Assembly (NCBI GenBank): GCA_050181835.1
Contig: JBFXCU010000001.1
Location: forward strand, 372,001 to 436,000
Direction of reading: 5' to 3'
Source of the DNA: CAILZL01 sp050181835
GTDB taxonomy: Bacteria > Pseudomonadota > Gammaproteobacteria > Steroidobacterales > Steroidobacteraceae
Length of the DNA: 64,000 bases
Part shown: positions 25,177-33,363 of the stretch, in pieces
Layout of the letters: each line of letters begins with the position of its first letter
Position numbering within the stretch: the stretch's first letter is position 1
The notes under the pieces: generated by a model
What the model was told of the DNA's origin: nothing
Databases searched by the model: none
The model's input: only the letters and a program-made list of their open reading frames with translations
Program-made: the position numbers and the translations under genes

Positions 25177-25590
25177 CTACAGTGCCTGTGACCAAGCCCA
25201 GCTGCATACCAAGCCGACGGTAACGCAGGTACACAGGGCTTCAGCTAACATTACCCGAATGAAAAATGGCGGTGTGCGCAGCAGGCTGCGCACAATCAGT
25301 AGTGGCAGGATGCTAAACACTAATGCATTGGCCAGTCCAAAGATCAATCCGCGTTGCCACCATGACACGTGTACCAATGCAGTAAAGCCCCAGCTTAGCC
25401 AGAACAGCAATCCGATGCCGCCACCCAACGCAGCATGTGCTGATACATACAGAACTTCATTCCACCCACCGGCTTGGCGCCAAGCGCCACTATCTGTGCG
25501 GTCAGCCAGCTTTGCCCAGCCGAATCGCAACAGTAAACAGACACCTAGACCGGCAGCCATGCCAGGACTGATTAATAACAAGGGATTCAC
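25177..25590 (-). CDS. Small integral membrane protein, unknown function
   Basis: 137 residues from GTG 25590, preceded by AGGAG at 9 bases. Four hydrophobic segments: LLLISPGMAAGLGVCLLLRF, an Ala/Gly-rich HAALGGGIGLLFWLSWGFTA, GLIFGLANALVFSILPLLIV, and LAEALCTCVTVGLVCSWAW. No catalytic motif. I do not recognise the family. It lies 19 bases downstream of the aminotransferase-like gene in the same direction and likely shares its transcript. Confidence 0.6.
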   Translation of the reverse strand: MNPLLLISPGMAAGLGVCLLLRFGWAKLADRTDSGAWRQAGGWNEVLYVSAHAALGGGIGLLFWLSWGFTALVHVSWWQRGLIFGLANALVFSILPLLIVRSLLRTPPFFIRVMLAEALCTCVTVGLVCSWAWSQAL

Positions 25591-25609
25591 CGACGGTAAC
25601 TCCTAGTAG

Positions 25610-26887
25610 TCAACTACGCAAGGCGCGTCGCAGACCCATCACCATGCGATCAATGTCATCGAATGAGTTGTACAAATTCAACGAAATACGCAGTACGTTG
25701 GTCAGGGTTGGATCAATAGAAGCTGCGCCGATAGCCGAGACCAGCACTTGATCATTAGTGCGCAGCCAATTTGCCAATTGTTCGGCGTTGCGATGTAGCG
25801 GGCGTACTGACAGCAGGTGTAGGTACATACCCGGTTGAGTAGGCGTGAGAGTTTCTACATCAGCCAGGGTTTGTACTTGCAACCGCGCATAGGTTTGTAG
25901 TTCCAGCAACCGCGCTTCTATGCGTGCTCGCCCTATCCGTTCCTGCAAGCCCAAGGCTAGTGGCAAGACCTGTAATTGGCTGGCATTAGTAGTAATCACG
26001 GTAGGCAATAGGCCAGCCAGATACGGCCAGTCATGTGTGTCGAGTTGTGGTTGAGTGACCGAATTTGTATTGAGTGTTGCGTGAAGATCGCGCCGTAAGT
26101 ATAGCAATCCGGCTTCCGGGCCATTCAGCCAGTGCGCAAAGCTGCTGCCATAGGCATCGCAGCCTAGGTCGCTTAGCGAAAACTGCAAGGCGCCCAAGCT
26201 GAGACTGCCATCAATCAAACTCAATACGTTACGGCTGCGCGCCAGTGCGGCTAATTCCTTGATTGGTAAAATCGCCCCATCTAACTTCTGTACATGACTA
26301 CACATCAATATTCGGCTACGGTCGCTCAGAGCATTCTCGAAAGCTGTTACCACCTGTGCTGAATTCAGTAATGGGACTGGCAGGTTAACGAGTTTCACCA
26401 CTAGGCCACGGTTGCGTGCTTGTTGCTGCCAGAATTCATGTAGTGCAGGTGGCAGTTGCGTATGCAGGACGATTTCATCACCGACTTGCAGCGGTACCTG
26501 TTGTGCATAACCTTGCAGGCCAGAAGCTGCATCCGTAGCGAAGCACAACTCATCCGCCGTGCAATCCAGCCAGTTTGCCAAGCGATTACAGAGGGTTTTG
26601 ATATCGTCGGCGCTGTATCGGTCGCGAAAGAAGGCTGCCGGGTCGCTATGTAATGCTTCCAGTGCCCGATATTCCGCAACCAACATGGCACGAGTTCGTG
26701 GTGCCATTCGAGCGGTATCGAAATAGGCAAGGCGCGGGTTGAGTACCCATTGCGAGCGTAGCTGCGTCCAGCTGGTGACTACCTCGTCTGTGTCAACAGT
26801 TTGTGCCCCGACTTGGGTAATGATGGTGCCGGATATCGCGCCAGTCAGTAATCGGCGTCGCGATAAAGTTGCTTGTGGTAGATCCAT
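25610..26887 (-). CDS. Tat-exported class V aminotransferase-fold protein without the PLP lysine
   Basis: 425 residues from ATG 26887. It begins with a twin-arginine signal (SRRRLLTGAISGTIITQVGA), so it is probably exported folded. The body matches class V PLP enzymes (isopenicillin N epimerase, EgtE, cysteine desulfurase-like): YFDTARMAPRTRAM, FATDAASGLQGYA, the PLP-ring Asp in SLIDGSLSLGAL, and FAHWLNGPEAGLLYLRR. The last normally reads HKWL with the Schiff-base Lys; here position 252 is His. Aminotransferase chemistry is therefore unlikely. The frame opens up to 27004, but that ATG overlaps the ilvA start and would bury the signal. It is paired with the membrane protein downstream. Confidence 0.75.
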   Translation of the reverse strand: MDLPQATLSRRRLLTGAISGTIITQVGAQTVDTDEVVTSWTQLRSQWVLNPRLAYFDTARMAPRTRAMLVAEYRALEALHSDPAAFFRDRYSADDIKTLCNRLANWLDCTADELCFATDAASGLQGYAQQVPLQVGDEIVLHTQLPPALHEFWQQQARNRGLVVKLVNLPVPLLNSAQVVTAFENALSDRSRILMCSHVQKLDGAILPIKELAALARSRNVLSLIDGSLSLGALQFSLSDLGCDAYGSSFAHWLNGPEAGLLYLRRDLHATLNTNSVTQPQLDTHDWPYLAGLLPTVITTNASQLQVLPLALGLQERIGRARIEARLLELQTYARLQVQTLADVETLTPTQPGMYLHLLSVRPLHRNAEQLANWLRTNDQVLVSAIGAASIDPTLTNVLRISLNLYNSFDDIDRMVMGLRRALRS

Positions 26888-27002
26888 GGTTTGTTGACTA
26901 GTCACTGCTGCCGAAGTAGAGATCAGTTTAGCAGTGACTTGCTGGCTCGACTGCCTGCCGCCTGCTACTGTACGCAGTCTATTGTTTTCGGATTCATGAT
27001 TC

Positions 27003-28526
27003 ATGACTGATTCATACCTACAGCGAATTCTTAAAGCGCGTGTCTATGATGTGGCGGTCGAAACACCGTTAGAGCTGGCCAAGCGCCTGAGCCTGCGGCT
27101 GGGCAACACGGTGCTACTCAAGCGCGAAGATCAACAGCCAGTATTTTCTTTCAAGCTGCGTGGTGCTTATAACAAGATTGCCCACCTTTCCGAAGCCGTT
27201 GCGCAGCGGGGCGTCATTTGCGCATCCGCCGGTAATCATGCCCAAGGTGTGGCGTTGAGCGCGCAGCGGCGCGGCATCAAGTCGGTGATTGTCATGCCGG
27301 TTTCCACGCCAAGTATCAAGGTTGAGGCAGTGAAGGATCTCGGCGGCGAAGCCGTATTGCAGGGTGAAGATTTCGATCAGGCCTATGAGTATGCGATGCA
27401 ACTGGCGCGCGAGCGCTCGCTCACTTTCATTCACCCCTTTGATGATCCCGATGTAATTGCGGGACAGGGCACAGTGGGCATGGAGATCCTGCGTCAGCAC
27501 GCCGGCGATGACATCAATGCCATCTTTGTCGCGGTTGGTGGTGGTGGCTTGATTGCTGGCATTGCGGCGTATGTGAAGGAATTGTTTCCACGCATTCGCA
27601 TCATCGGCGTCGAGCCGGAAGATGCGGATGCGATGCATCAATCGCTGGCGGCGCGCAAACGCGTGACTCTGGATAGGGTTGGTATTTTTGCTGATGGCGT
27701 CGCGGTACGGCGTGTTGGCGAAGAGCCGTTCCGTCTGTGCCAGCAATACGTTGATGAAGTAATCTTGGTCAGCACCGACGAAATTTGTGCGGCGATTCAG
27801 GACATCTTCGAAGAGAATCGCACTGTTGTAGAACCAGCTGGCGCGCTGTCGGTGGCGGGCATCAAAAAATATATTGCGCGTGAAAACTGGCAAGGCAAGA
27901 CCGTGGTGGGTATTAACTGCGGTGCCAATATCAACTTTGATCGTCTACGCCATGTGGCAGAACGTGCCGACATTGGTGCGCAGCGTGAAGCGCTATTTGC
28001 GGTGGAAATTCCCGAACAGCCGGGTAGCTTCATGCGTTTCTGCGAAACGCTTGGTCAGCGCAGCATCACTGAGTTCAATTATCGCTTCAACGCTGGTGGC
28101 GACCGCGCCCATATTTTCGTCGGCGTAGGTCTGACTGAAGGCCGTAAGGAGCGCCAGCAGTTATTGGCTGAACTACAGGGCGGTGGTTACAACGTGGTGG
28201 ACATGACTGACAATGAAATGGCCAAACTGCATGTGCGTTACATGGTGGGCGGGCATGCTGCGGGAATTAGTAACGAGCGCCTGCTGCGTTTCGAATTTCC
28301 TGAACGACGTGGTGCGCTGCTCAAGTTCCTGAAAGCCATCGGTACCCAGTGGAATATCAGTTTGTTTCATTACCGCAACCACGGTTCCGATTATGGGCGG
28401 GTGTTGGCGGGTGTGCAGGTGCCGACTGAGCAACTGGAAGATTTGCGTCTACATTTGCTTGAGTTGAAGTATCCCTATCAGGATGAAACCGCCAATCCGG
28501 CGTACCAGTTTTTTCTGGGTAACTGA
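27003..28526 (+). CDS. ilvA: Threonine ammonia-lyase, biosynthetic
   Basis: 507 residues. Deaminates threonine to 2-oxobutyrate, the first isoleucine-specific step. PLP domain: KREDQQPVFSFKLRGAYN with Lys51 as the Schiff base, SAGNHAQGVA, VAVGGGGLIAGIAAY, EPAGALSVAG. The C-terminal ~170 residues hold two ACT-like regulatory regions (AVEIPEQPGSFMRFCETLG and FEFPERRGALLKFLKAIG) for isoleucine and valine control, so this is the allosteric biosynthetic form rather than catabolic TdcB. ATG 27003 gives the usual N terminus. With ilvH and the large-subunit gene 3 kb away it makes a loose branched-chain cluster. Confidence 0.93.
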   Translation: MTDSYLQRILKARVYDVAVETPLELAKRLSLRLGNTVLLKREDQQPVFSFKLRGAYNKIAHLSEAVAQRGVICASAGNHAQGVALSAQRRGIKSVIVMPVSTPSIKVEAVKDLGGEAVLQGEDFDQAYEYAMQLARERSLTFIHPFDDPDVIAGQGTVGMEILRQHAGDDINAIFVAVGGGGLIAGIAAYVKELFPRIRIIGVEPEDADAMHQSLAARKRVTLDRVGIFADGVAVRRVGEEPFRLCQQYVDEVILVSTDEICAAIQDIFEENRTVVEPAGALSVAGIKKYIARENWQGKTVVGINCGANINFDRLRHVAERADIGAQREALFAVEIPEQPGSFMRFCETLGQRSITEFNYRFNAGGDRAHIFVGVGLTEGRKERQQLLAELQGGGYNVVDMTDNEMAKLHVRYMVGGHAAGISNERLLRFEFPERRGALLKFLKAIGTQWNISLFHYRNHGSDYGRVLAGVQVPTEQLEDLRLHLLELKYPYQDETANPAYQFFLGN

Positions 28527-28569
28527 GCGGTTCTCGTCCGGTGGCGGGCAATGCGGTTATTCATAGGGT

Positions 28570-29493
28570 TTATTCGATCGGCTCCAGTCGTTCGCCTTCT
28601 GGTGGCAAAAACTGTTGGCAGCAGTGGCTTAGCCAAGCATGAAAGCGCTGTAGTTTGGGCAGTGCGAAATGCTCTGGCGGCGCGACCAGATAGTACGCTG
28701 CCCGCTGTCGCACGCTCTGCGTACCCACGCGCACCAGCCGACCTACTGCCAGATCATCTGCCACCAATGACCAGCGCGCCAGCGCCAGACCTTTGTCTTG
28801 TTCGGTTGCATTCAGGGCAGCGATGGAATCCTCCAGCATGGGTGCCGGTTCCAAGCGTGTGGTGTCACCGCCAAGTTGTCGCCACCAATCTGACCAAGGT
28901 TCGTGCTGCGTGTGTAATAGCGGGTATTTTTGTAACTCGCCCACGGTATGTACGGGACCCAGCCGTGCTGCCAGTGCTGGACTGGCGACCGGGAACAGCC
29001 ACTCGTCCATCACATGTTCGGCGCGCAGGTCGGCCCAATTGCCATTGCCATAACGAACAGCGGCATGAAAATCACTGATAGAAAAATCGACCAAGGCGCG
29101 ACTGACGTTGAAGCGTAAATCAACTTCCGGGTGCTGTTGATAAAAGTCACTCAAACGCGGCAACAGCCACTTTTGCAAAAACGAATTGAGCAGGCTGATG
29201 TTGAGCAGGCCACTGCTGCGATGACTACGCAGTTGTTCAACGGCGCGCTCCAGTTCGCCAAAGCCGCGTTGCGCACCGGGCAGCAATTGCGCCCCCAGTG
29301 GTGTCAGGCGTACCGAACGGCTGTGTCGATAAAATAAAGGCGTTTCCAGCGTTTCTTCCAGCGTCTTGATCTGCGCACTCACTGCGGCTGGCGTGACTTC
29401 CAGTGCGCGCGCGGCATCGGTAAAGCTGAGATGCTCGGCTACTGAAACGAACACTCGTAATGCATTCAAAGGCAGCTTGCTGGCATCACTCAT
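28570..29493 (-). CDS. LysR-family regulator, GcvA-like
   Basis: 307 residues. N-terminal winged helix-turn-helix (LNALRVFVSVAEHLSFTDAA, ALEVTPAAVSAQIKTLEE) and an effector domain beginning SGLLNISLLNSFLQKWLLPR. This pattern and the WLLPRL segment are typical of the GcvA/AmpR group. It acts as a DNA-binding transcription factor; target unknown. It is divergent from the acetyltransferase gene at 29662 across a 168-base AT-rich gap, which is where a LysR protein would usually act on itself and its neighbour. It converges with ilvA. Confidence 0.88.
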   Translation of the reverse strand: MSDASKLPLNALRVFVSVAEHLSFTDAARALEVTPAAVSAQIKTLEETLETPLFYRHSRSVRLTPLGAQLLPGAQRGFGELERAVEQLRSHRSSGLLNISLLNSFLQKWLLPRLSDFYQQHPEVDLRFNVSRALVDFSISDFHAAVRYGNGNWADLRAEHVMDEWLFPVASPALAARLGPVHTVGELQKYPLLHTQHEPWSDWWRQLGGDTTRLEPAPMLEDSIAALNATEQDKGLALARWSLVADDLAVGRLVRVGTQSVRQRAAYYLVAPPEHFALPKLQRFHAWLSHCCQQFLPPEGERLEPIE

Positions 29494-29661
29494 TGTTAAT
29501 AATACCTATTGGATATTCTATGTTGTCGCTAGAGCGGCCACGGTACGCCTCAATAAGCTTGCTCTGCAAGCCGAATCGTTAAATTAATTTGATTGATCGA
29601 ATAAGACTGATGCTGCTAAAACGCTGTGCAAGATAACCGCTCGACAATCGAGGTTTATCGT

Positions 29662-30153
29662 ATGAACAACACTCAGTCGCCCTGCCTTATCAAACCCGCC
29701 ACAGCAGCGGATGTGCCCACACTGCTTGAGTTGATTCGTGAGTTGGCCGAGTTCGAAAAGCTGGCCCATGAAGTCACTGCTACCGAGCAACAGTTGCGCG
29801 AGCATCTGTTCGGTGCCCGACCCTATGCCGAAGTGTTGTTGGCATGGGTGGCCGACCAGCCGACGGGTTTCGCGCTGTACTTTCACAGCTACTCTACTTT
29901 TCTCAGCAAGCCGGATATCTATTTGGAAGATCTATACGTGCGGAGTCACTGGCGCACACAAGGCGTCGGCACCGCGTTGTTGCAGGCAGTTAAGCAGTTG
30001 ACCGTGCAGCGCGGTTGCGGTCGTTACGAATGGTCAGTGTTGAACTGGAACAAACGCGCGATTGAGTTCTATGAAAAGATGGGCGCTAAGCCGATGTCAG
30101 AGTGGACGGTGTATCGGCTGAGTGGGGAAGCGTTGTCTCTTGGGAGGGAGTAA
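29662..30153 (+). CDS. GNAT acetyltransferase, diamine-acetyltransferase-like
   Basis: 163 residues from ATG 29662, with GAGGT at 29650-29654 as ribosome site. GNAT fold: PATAADVPTLLELIRELAEF, FGARPYAEVLLAWV, LYFHSYSTFLSKPDIYLEDL, acetyl-CoA loop RTQGVGTALL, and VLNWNKRAIEFYEKMGA. The YLEDLYV and STFLSKP pattern resembles spermidine/spermine-type acetyltransferases, so amines are a reasonable but unproven substrate. It lies next to the divergent LysR gene, which may regulate it. Confidence 0.85.
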   Translation: MNNTQSPCLIKPATAADVPTLLELIRELAEFEKLAHEVTATEQQLREHLFGARPYAEVLLAWVADQPTGFALYFHSYSTFLSKPDIYLEDLYVRSHWRTQGVGTALLQAVKQLTVQRGCGRYEWSVLNWNKRAIEFYEKMGAKPMSEWTVYRLSGEALSLGRE

Positions 30154-30234
30154 AGAATTTGGGAACAACAGTTGCTTACGAGCAAGATCCTTTCGATGTT
30201 TTTGATCAAAATCACTTTAGCAAAAATAAGCTAG

Positions 30235-30889
30235 ATGCGAGGAGTCCATACACCTAAAGATGTGGCGCGCTTTGTGATGAGGTACGTCCTTCCGCTGCGT
30301 GAATGGAAGCGCCGTAACGCGTTGAAAGACGCCTTGGAGACAGCAGCTCTTCAAACTGAAAAGAGCATGATTTGTGGTTTTGAGGCGTCAACGGTGATCA
30401 TGAATGCGGCTTTGTTCTTCTTGATTGCCGAACGCGATATTCAAGCCGTAAAGATAGATGCACTCACCCATTCAGACCAATGGCATAGGTCGTTGTGCGC
30501 TCGGCTCATCTTGTTAACCATTCATGGGCGTGACATGGACAAGGTCACTGGACAGAAATTGCGTCAGGCGCTCGATACGATTAAGGCAACCGATTCATTG
30601 AAGGCAACTGTCACCGAAACATTACGAACAATCAGGAAGATACAGTAGAAGGTCGAAAGCGAGTATGAATTCCTACGAAATGCAACGATTGCACACCGTG
30701 ATCACGATGCGCTGGCGCAGTACAAGGCGATTTACTCAGCTCGACGAACGAAAGGTGTTTGGCTTGGCGGTGGAGTTCTATACAGCCGCAGATTCCCTAA
30801 TTTCCGTTCTGACTAAATTAGTAATGCAGTCTGGGACCTTGCCCGGCCTATTTGCCCGGTATGGGGATCGCGAGAGGAAAAATGCATAA
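30235..30889 (+). pseudogene. HEPN-domain protein gene broken by a stop and a frameshift
   Basis: One frame runs from ATG 30235 to an in-frame TAG at 30646-30648 after 137 codons. The same frame continues past the stop with EFLRNATIAHRDHDALAQY and KAIYS, carrying RNATIAH, the R-x4-6-H HEPN RNase motif. Near 30740 the homology-like sequence moves to another frame (LDERKVFGLAVEFYTAADSL through RYGDRERKNA) and ends at TAA 30887-30889. Joined, they give about 215 residues, resembling HEPN proteins of the AbiU2 kind (inference). As it stands the HEPN motif is not translated with the N-terminal part. Flanking GCTAGAT and ATCTAAC suggest a former integron cassette. Confidence 0.65.
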
Positions 30890-30895
30890 ACACAC

Positions 30896-30960
30896 ATCTA
30901 ACAACGCACTCCACTGGACGGAGCCTCACTTCGATTGGCGCCGGCGCCAATGCGCCAACC
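30896..30960 (+). repeat. attC-like half site after the HEPN remnant
   Basis: ATCTAAC (30896-30902) fits the RYYYAAC box that opens an integron attC site and lies 7 bases after the gene's TAA, as in cassettes; AACGCACTCCACTGGACGG follows in the usual style. The matching closing box GTTRRRY is not found before gspB begins, so the site is incomplete. At the other end of the gene, GCTAGAT at 30230-30236 is one base from GTTAGAT, the complement of ATCTAAC. Confidence 0.4.
30934..30951. terminator. Perfect 18-bp palindrome between convergent genes
   Basis: ATTGGCGCCGGCGCCAAT is fully self-complementary. It lies between the rightward HEPN remnant and the leftward gspB gene, 11 bases past the gspB stop, and may end transcription from either side. 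No T tract. Confidence 0.4.
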
Positions 30961-30961
30961 C

Positions 30962-31648
30962 CTACCGTCTCGGCAACAAAAACCTCTGACCGCGATAACT
31001 CAGCACCACGCCACCATTGGTGATTTGTTCTACCTGCGGGCCTTCACTCATTGTCTGGCCCTCTGTGTATTTGTTGCTATTAATGAACACAAAGCGCTTG
31101 GTCTTATCGCTTGAGTACACATGCAAATCCAGACGAATGTCGGGCAGGTTCATTGCGGCGCTACCACCGACGCCATCCAAGGTCGGGGTGAGGCCTGATT
31201 CGGTGTTGCCGGGATAATTTTTTATACCTTGTTCAGTTGCAGTCAGGGGTGCAGCACTTACTAGCGGTGTACCTTCCGGTAGCGTTGCTGCACTGAGTAG
31301 CACGCTGGTCGGATCTTGCGGATCAGCGGGATCGCTGGCTTCGTCTTGCAGTTCCCGCATTTCACGGCTGGATGCGGGGATGGGTGGCGTGACCAGCGTC
31401 GTTGCCGTGCTAACCGAGCTGGCACTGCTGGTCGTTTCGCTGACTTCTACCGGTACGGGCGTATTACTACTACGCAACCACAATACTGACAACAACACGC
31501 AATTGAATACCAGCAAACCGATCACCAGCCATAGCCACCAGGGTTTGCCACGTGGTTGTCGGCCGTAGGTGATTTCGACGGCGCTCGGTGTCTGATGCAG
31601 CTCGCGTTCGCGCTCGGATTTTTTCAAGGCATCCAGAATGAAACTCAT
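30962..31648 (-). CDS. gspB: General secretion pathway protein GspB
   Basis: 228 residues. Starts MSFILDALKKSERERE, the typical GspB/ExeB opening; a single membrane segment (WWLWLVIGLLVFNCVLLSVL) at residues ~36-58; a Ser/Thr/Pro-rich periplasmic linker; and a C-terminal GspB domain (LPDIRLDLHVYSSDKTKRFV, MNSNKYTEG-like, VLSYRGQRFLLPR). With ExeA it helps place the type II secretin across peptidoglycan. Its start overlaps the exeA stop (ATGA at 31645-31648). Confidence 0.88.
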   Translation of the reverse strand: MSFILDALKKSERERELHQTPSAVEITYGRQPRGKPWWLWLVIGLLVFNCVLLSVLWLRSSNTPVPVEVSETTSSASSVSTATTLVTPPIPASSREMRELQDEASDPADPQDPTSVLLSAATLPEGTPLVSAAPLTATEQGIKNYPGNTESGLTPTLDGVGGSAAMNLPDIRLDLHVYSSDKTKRFVFINSNKYTEGQTMSEGPQVEQITNGGVVLSYRGQRFLLPRR

Positions 31649-33294
31649 GGTGTGGTTCCTGTCTTGGACGGCGCTGGGTCGTTGTTCGTGGCTGCGTTAA
31701 TCAAGGTAGGACTACCCGCATCGGCAATCGCTGCATCGAGGGCGACTTGCGTTTGCAGTCCGGCGATCCCATCTGCATGCAGACGATGCGTAAGCTGAAA
31801 GTCTGCCAGTGTTGCCACCAGTTCATCATCAAATAGGTTACTGGCCTTGCCAGCCACGGCCTCGCCTTTGAGTTTGCTCAGGCTACTGCGTAACCACAAA
31901 ATTTCAGCAGCACGCATGCCAGCACTCAATACTTTTTGATCTTTAACTTTGGGTCGCCACAACACCAAGAAGTCACCATTCCAGTAACGAGATAACGAGG
32001 CTATGGTCACGCTGACCGTTTGGTTATCCAGCATCAGTTGCGCCGAGGCGGTGTCCAGTGCCGTGACTACGGCTTGATGCGCTGCGCCTTGATCGTCAGT
32101 CAGTTGCAATATGGCAGGTCGATTCAGGCTGCGTAATAGCTCCCAAGAGCCTTTCTGGAAAACACATTCAAGTCCCTGCTGCGTAGCTTGTTCACAGGAG
32201 CGCGTGTCATTAGGTGCATAGCTCGCACCCCAAAGCGCCAACAGCGTGGTGAACGCGCTGTTGGTATCGGTGCTACTAGCGTGTTGTTGTAAAACTTGTC
32301 CCGCGTCGAGCGCGGCAGGCGGGACGATCACGGATATGGCCGATGAACTGGAGGATGATTCAATAACGGCTTGTTTTACCGGTGTGGCGGGCAAGCCGCG
32401 CCAATACCAAAAGCTAACCAACCCAGCCACGAGAATCACAGCTGCTGCGGATACTGCCCACTTCCAGTGAGTTGCGGGTGACGACTCTCCAGATACTTCT
32501 GTTGCCGCTTGCTGCACTAACGTCGGGCCGATTTCGTATTCAGCCTGCGTGTAGGCGCCGAGCAGGGCGCGATCACAAATGATGTTGATCAGTCGTGGTA
32601 TACCGCGACTGACGCGATGCACCGCTTGCAGGGCACGCTCGTTAAAGATATCGCGTGTAGCGCCCGCCACGCGCATACGATGTCGCACGTAAGCAGCAGT
32701 ATCATCAGTGCTGAGCGGTGCCAGGTGATAACGGCCAGTAATGCGTTGTGCCAGTTGGCGTAGATCACTACGCGCCAGCAACTCACGCAGCTCAGGCTGA
32801 CCAATCAGGATAATCTGCATCAGCTTGTGCGTGGCGGTTTCGAGATTGGTGAGCAGGCGTACTTGTTCCAGCGTTTCCGGTAGCAGGTTCTGTGCTTCAT
32901 CAATAATGACCACTACTTTGCGGCCCTTGGCATGAGTGGCCAGCAAGCGTGAATTCAACACATCGACCAAGTCTTTGACGCTGCTGGTGTTTTCGTCAGT
33001 AAGAAAAAGCCCCAGCTCCTCGCAGATGGTGAGCAGCAGTTCGGTCGGTGACATGCGGGGATTCAGAATGACCGCCACATCCGTATGCTGCGGCAGTTGT
33101 TCCAGTAGCGTGCGCACCACGGTAGTTTTGCCAGTACCCACTTCACCGGTGAGTTGAATGAAACCGCCTGCTTCATTGAGGCCATACATCAGATGCGCCA
33201 ACGCCTCCGCATGCCGTTCACTCATATAGAGGTAGCGCGGATTGGGGGTAATGGCGAACGGCTTTTCGCTCAGGCCGAAAAAGCTCGTGTACAT
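31645..33294 (-). CDS. ExeA/GspA-type AAA ATPase with peptidoglycan-binding domain
   Basis: 549 residues. N-terminal AAA ATPase: FFGLSEKPFAITPNPRYLYM, Walker A GEVGTGKTT (50-58), Walker B VVVIIDEAQNL. A membrane segment near 275-300 is followed by a periplasmic C39-like region (SCEQATQQGLECVF, WELLRSLNRPAILQL) and a C-terminal peptidoglycan-binding domain (LADFQLTHRLHADGIAGLQT). It forms a complex with GspB that lets the type II secretin assemble. It overlaps gspB by 4 bases. The GlyGly-CTERM-like protease at 16.3 kb would be a plausible client of the pathway. Confidence 0.9.
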   Translation of the reverse strand: MYTSFFGLSEKPFAITPNPRYLYMSERHAEALAHLMYGLNEAGGFIQLTGEVGTGKTTVVRTLLEQLPQHTDVAVILNPRMSPTELLLTICEELGLFLTDENTSSVKDLVDVLNSRLLATHAKGRKVVVIIDEAQNLLPETLEQVRLLTNLETATHKLMQIILIGQPELRELLARSDLRQLAQRITGRYHLAPLSTDDTAAYVRHRMRVAGATRDIFNERALQAVHRVSRGIPRLINIICDRALLGAYTQAEYEIGPTLVQQAATEVSGESSPATHWKWAVSAAAVILVAGLVSFWYWRGLPATPVKQAVIESSSSSSAISVIVPPAALDAGQVLQQHASSTDTNSAFTTLLALWGASYAPNDTRSCEQATQQGLECVFQKGSWELLRSLNRPAILQLTDDQGAAHQAVVTALDTASAQLMLDNQTVSVTIASLSRYWNGDFLVLWRPKVKDQKVLSAGMRAAEILWLRSSLSKLKGEAVAGKASNLFDDELVATLADFQLTHRLHADGIAGLQTQVALDAAIADAGSPTLINAATNNDPAPSKTGTTP

Positions 33295-33363
33295 GCTGAG
33301 TTAACCGGTAGCAATGAGGCGACCATGATGCCTGTTGTCAGCAGTAGATGCCATGCTGTGTCA

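Noticed and set aside
30159..30260. Short frame from TTG 30159 ending at TAA just inside the HEPN gene
   Set aside because: 32 codons with a weak start and no conserved pattern. It might be the lost N terminus of the HEPN gene by a further frameshift, but I could not support that.
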